Of a stretch of 64,000 bases of DNA, positions 61,601 to 64,000 are shown piece after piece. Made by a program: the position numbers and the translations under genes. Origin of the DNA: Atrichornis clamosus (taxonomy: Eukaryota; Chordata; Aves; Passeriformes; Menuridae); the NCBI GenBank assembly GCA_013400975.1, contig WBMZ01006404.1, positions 124,001 to 188,000 of the forward strand, written 5' to 3'. Within the stretch, counting starts at the first letter, position 1. Each line of letters starts with the position of its first letter. The notes under the pieces were generated by a model. That model was not told where the DNA came from and searched no databases. It was given only the letters and a program-made list of their open reading frames with translations.

Positions 61601-63017
61601 AGCTTCTCCTTCCCCATCTCTCTAAATTCTGTTGTTCTAAGAGCTAAAACAACGGAAGCAAAATATCTTGAGAGAAAGAAAAAAGGGAAATGTTTCTCTC
61701 AAATCTTAAATAAGTATCAGTAACTCAGTATTATCCATTTCCTGCAGGACACAATTCTGAATAGGAAATCTAGACAGGTAAAAGGAGAAAATATACTAGT
61801 CAGCTACCCTGCACAGAAAGGCTCAGGATGGTCAACAGCCCTCCCAAACAAACAAACAGAGCTTTCTTCTTAGTGGAAACTGGTACCTAATAAAAAACCC
61901 CAAAAAGACAAAAAATAGTAGAAGCTCTCTATAGGCAAAGCAGCAGAACAGTGATACAGAAACTTCACAGACACGGTTCTGTGCCTGGTACAGTAACAAA
62001 AGCAAATAGCAGAAACTCTTCAAGTAAAGAGGACTGAAATAATGTTTTTGAAGAGAACAGATGAGGGAAGCAGGGTAAAGGTCTATTACACCATATCTGC
62101 CAAGATTTCAGTTTTAAACTTGTGTCTCACGTGGGACAAAGTGACTATTATTTGAAGCTGAATATATTTTATGAGCTGATAGATGTAGTAACAGTGATCA
62201 ATAACAGCCTGGAGATCTATACATCACACTTAAGCTATATGCAAGCAGTGGTTAAGAGAAGTAAACCAAGCAGTAGATGGTTTAATTCACTACATGTTTC
62301 CACTGAAAAAAGTCAAACTTCCACAGTCCCAAAGACTGAAATCCACTGCTTTAAAATATTATCTTCACAAAAAGACAAATAAAGGATAACAGTATACACC
62401 ATTTTATATTAATCTCACTGAATCAACTTTATTCATATTTTACCATCCCCTCCAGGGAAAGTAAGATCACAATATTGACAGTTCTGTGGTGCATTTTCTT
62501 CCAGTAATTTATTTATTTGGTTTCAGCCTTCACAACTTTCCCATTTTTTCATTTCATAGACATAGGCACTGTCAATAAACTGTACGTATGCCTTCTTTTA
62601 CACTCCCGTGTCTACTACCAGTGTCTCCCCTAGGCCAGCTTTTCACCCAGACAATCCTTGTCAACAAGATAATCCTGTTCTGAATAAGAACATGTCAGCT
62701 GCAAACGGGTTTTCACAAAACTGCACAGGCCATGAATCTCATTTGGTTAGTTGGTAGGGTTTTGATATTTAACTCTGTCCAGTTCCCTTAGTACTCTCTG
62801 CCTCTAACTTTTTACTTTGCTGTGACCTTGCCCAAAACCTGCACTTTTGGGGTTTTTGGCTAAGGAAAACTTCTTCTCAGAACACATGCCCATTGAGGAT
62901 GGTTGCTATTGATACTACAGATATTTCCAAGATCTACAGAATAAAAGCTCCAGGCAAAAACTACATCAGCTACAAGCTGCTGATCTGGCAATGTGCCTCT
63001 GGTTATGGGTCAAAAAA

Positions 63018-63160
63018 ACTCCAAAACACCACCCCCTCCTCCTCCCAAAAAAAGCCAGCAAGAAAAATAAAGGGAAACAAACACCATGACCAAAACAAAC
63101 ACCAACACCAAAACACCATGACCCCAAAAAACCTAAAACAAACAAAAACCAACCCCGCAG
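63018..63160. repeat. A/C-rich low-complexity stretch
   Basis: The stretch is built of accccc, cctcctcc, aaacaaacacc and ccaaaaca units with very few G or T. Its minus strand is G/T-rich. The open frame across it has no coding support. Confidence 0.8.
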
Positions 63161-64000
63161 TGCAATGATGCATGCGACATGAGCACGTAACTGGTGGAAA
63201 CAAACATATTGAAATCAACACATTGTCTGTGAAAAATGCTAGATTATTTTTATTATTATAAATATAATCAGATTTTTAAAATTATTATTTCATAGCTACC
63301 TGACTAAGTACATTCTGGTGAAATCAGCATTACCAAAGTTAGGGTAGTAACTTATTAGAAATTGGAACACTGCCAATTTGTCCACTCTCAGCTGTCTGAA
63401 AGCAAATACATTCATATCTAGCATATGTTAATGTTTTATTTGCATTGGAAACAAACTAAAAGAATAATATGCTGCAGGTATTTTACATTTTATGAACTTT
63501 CTGGTAAGAATATAATGAAAAAGGAATGAAAAAGATTAGCTCTTTTCCCACACAACCTCAACAAAACAAGTTATAAGGAGAGCAGAGGATGGCCTACAGC
63601 AAAATTCTCCATGTAAAAAAATACTTTTAATTCCCTACCAATAAAATTACCAATATTATGTTTCCAGTTTCTTCTTTAGTGCCGATTGCTATATATCCAG
63701 TGTAATGTATTTTAATGAATAAGAATTTTCTTAAGCATACTTTACTTTAGTATTCATTCCTCAGGCACACCGTAAGACTAAAACTAGATGATTTTACCAT
63801 TAACTGGAATTCTCCTCATATACTGCTACATTGCCTCCAGATCTAGAGTCTTTTAGTGGAGTTCCATAATGCATGGAGTCCAGAATAGCTAAAAATCCAC
63901 TCACCTACGAGAGAGCTGCTCACCTGCAAGGGAGCCACACTTCGAGGCACGAAAAGTCTGAGACAGGCACATGCACTGACTACCCCAGCCCTCCTTTGCT

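Larger units (their letters stand above)
51696..64000 (-). other. NELL2: NELL2 intron upstream of the VWC exons (partial, more than 12.3 kb)
   Basis: This is the 3' part of the intron that precedes the exon at 51604-51695. It holds the pentanucleotide repeat at 51706-51730, an LTR of family A (53262-53960), a cluster of homeodomain/POU-type motifs (58440-58680) and an A/C-rich low-complexity stretch (63018-63160). I looked for the expected upstream VWC exon (cysteine-rich, ending in a CC-x-x-C stretch) and found none. 54000-57900 and 59000-63000 hold no feature I can name. Confidence 0.8.

Noticed and set aside
1..64000. NELL1 as the identity of the gene
   Set aside because: The EGF2-EGF4 residues ([37 protein letters not shown]) fit NELL2 as recalled; NELL1 differs at these places.

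Overview
The window is intronic and exonic DNA of a vertebrate gene, and the genome looks avian. Three CR1 LINE fragments carry the CR1 3' end, and five LTR pieces belong to two related ERVL-type families that I know from bird genomes. Coding density is very low and sequence between exons is AT-rich. Neoaves is the best guess, but that narrower placement rests on recall of the LTR families and was not searched.

The only gene I can support is NELL2 (NEL, neural EGF-like), on the minus strand. Six internal coding exons are present, in transcript order 51695-51604, 48843-48741, 45718-45590, 33581-33456, 9472-9350 and 5967-5872. The first two encode a von Willebrand factor C (VWC) module, probably the second of the protein. 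The other four each encode one EGF module (EGF1 to EGF4). All have GT-AG boundaries with a gtaag donor, every junction joins in frame, and together they give 669 coding bases. The five complete introns are 2760, 3022, 12008, 23983 and 3382 bases. The 5' exons (signal peptide, laminin-G/TSPN domain, coiled coil, first VWC) should lie beyond 64000. The 3' exons (last EGF modules and C-terminal VWC modules) should lie below position 1.

Layout. 1-5871 is the intron after EGF4, with a decayed CR1 copy at 1905-3300. 5968-9349 holds an ERVL-type LTR with a perfect 5-bp target duplication. The 24 kb intron 9473-33455 holds an AT microsatellite, a CR1 fragment, an LTR, a compound CA/TA repeat, an RFX-like palindrome and a CR1 tail. 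The 12 kb intron 33582-45589 holds two more LTR pieces and a GC-rich unexplained island. The introns 45719-48740 and 48844-51603 are unremarkable. 51696-64000 is the start of a long upstream intron with a second LTR of the first family and a cluster of homeodomain/POU-type motifs near 58.5 kb.

I found no RNA gene, no second protein-coding gene and no novel multi-gene system. The most useful observations are two single-N positions flanked by duplicated sequence (probable assembly artefacts), the motif cluster at 58.44-58.68 kb, a palindromic RFX-type site at 25.3 kb, and a pentanucleotide repeat that forms the polypyrimidine tract of one NELL2 exon.
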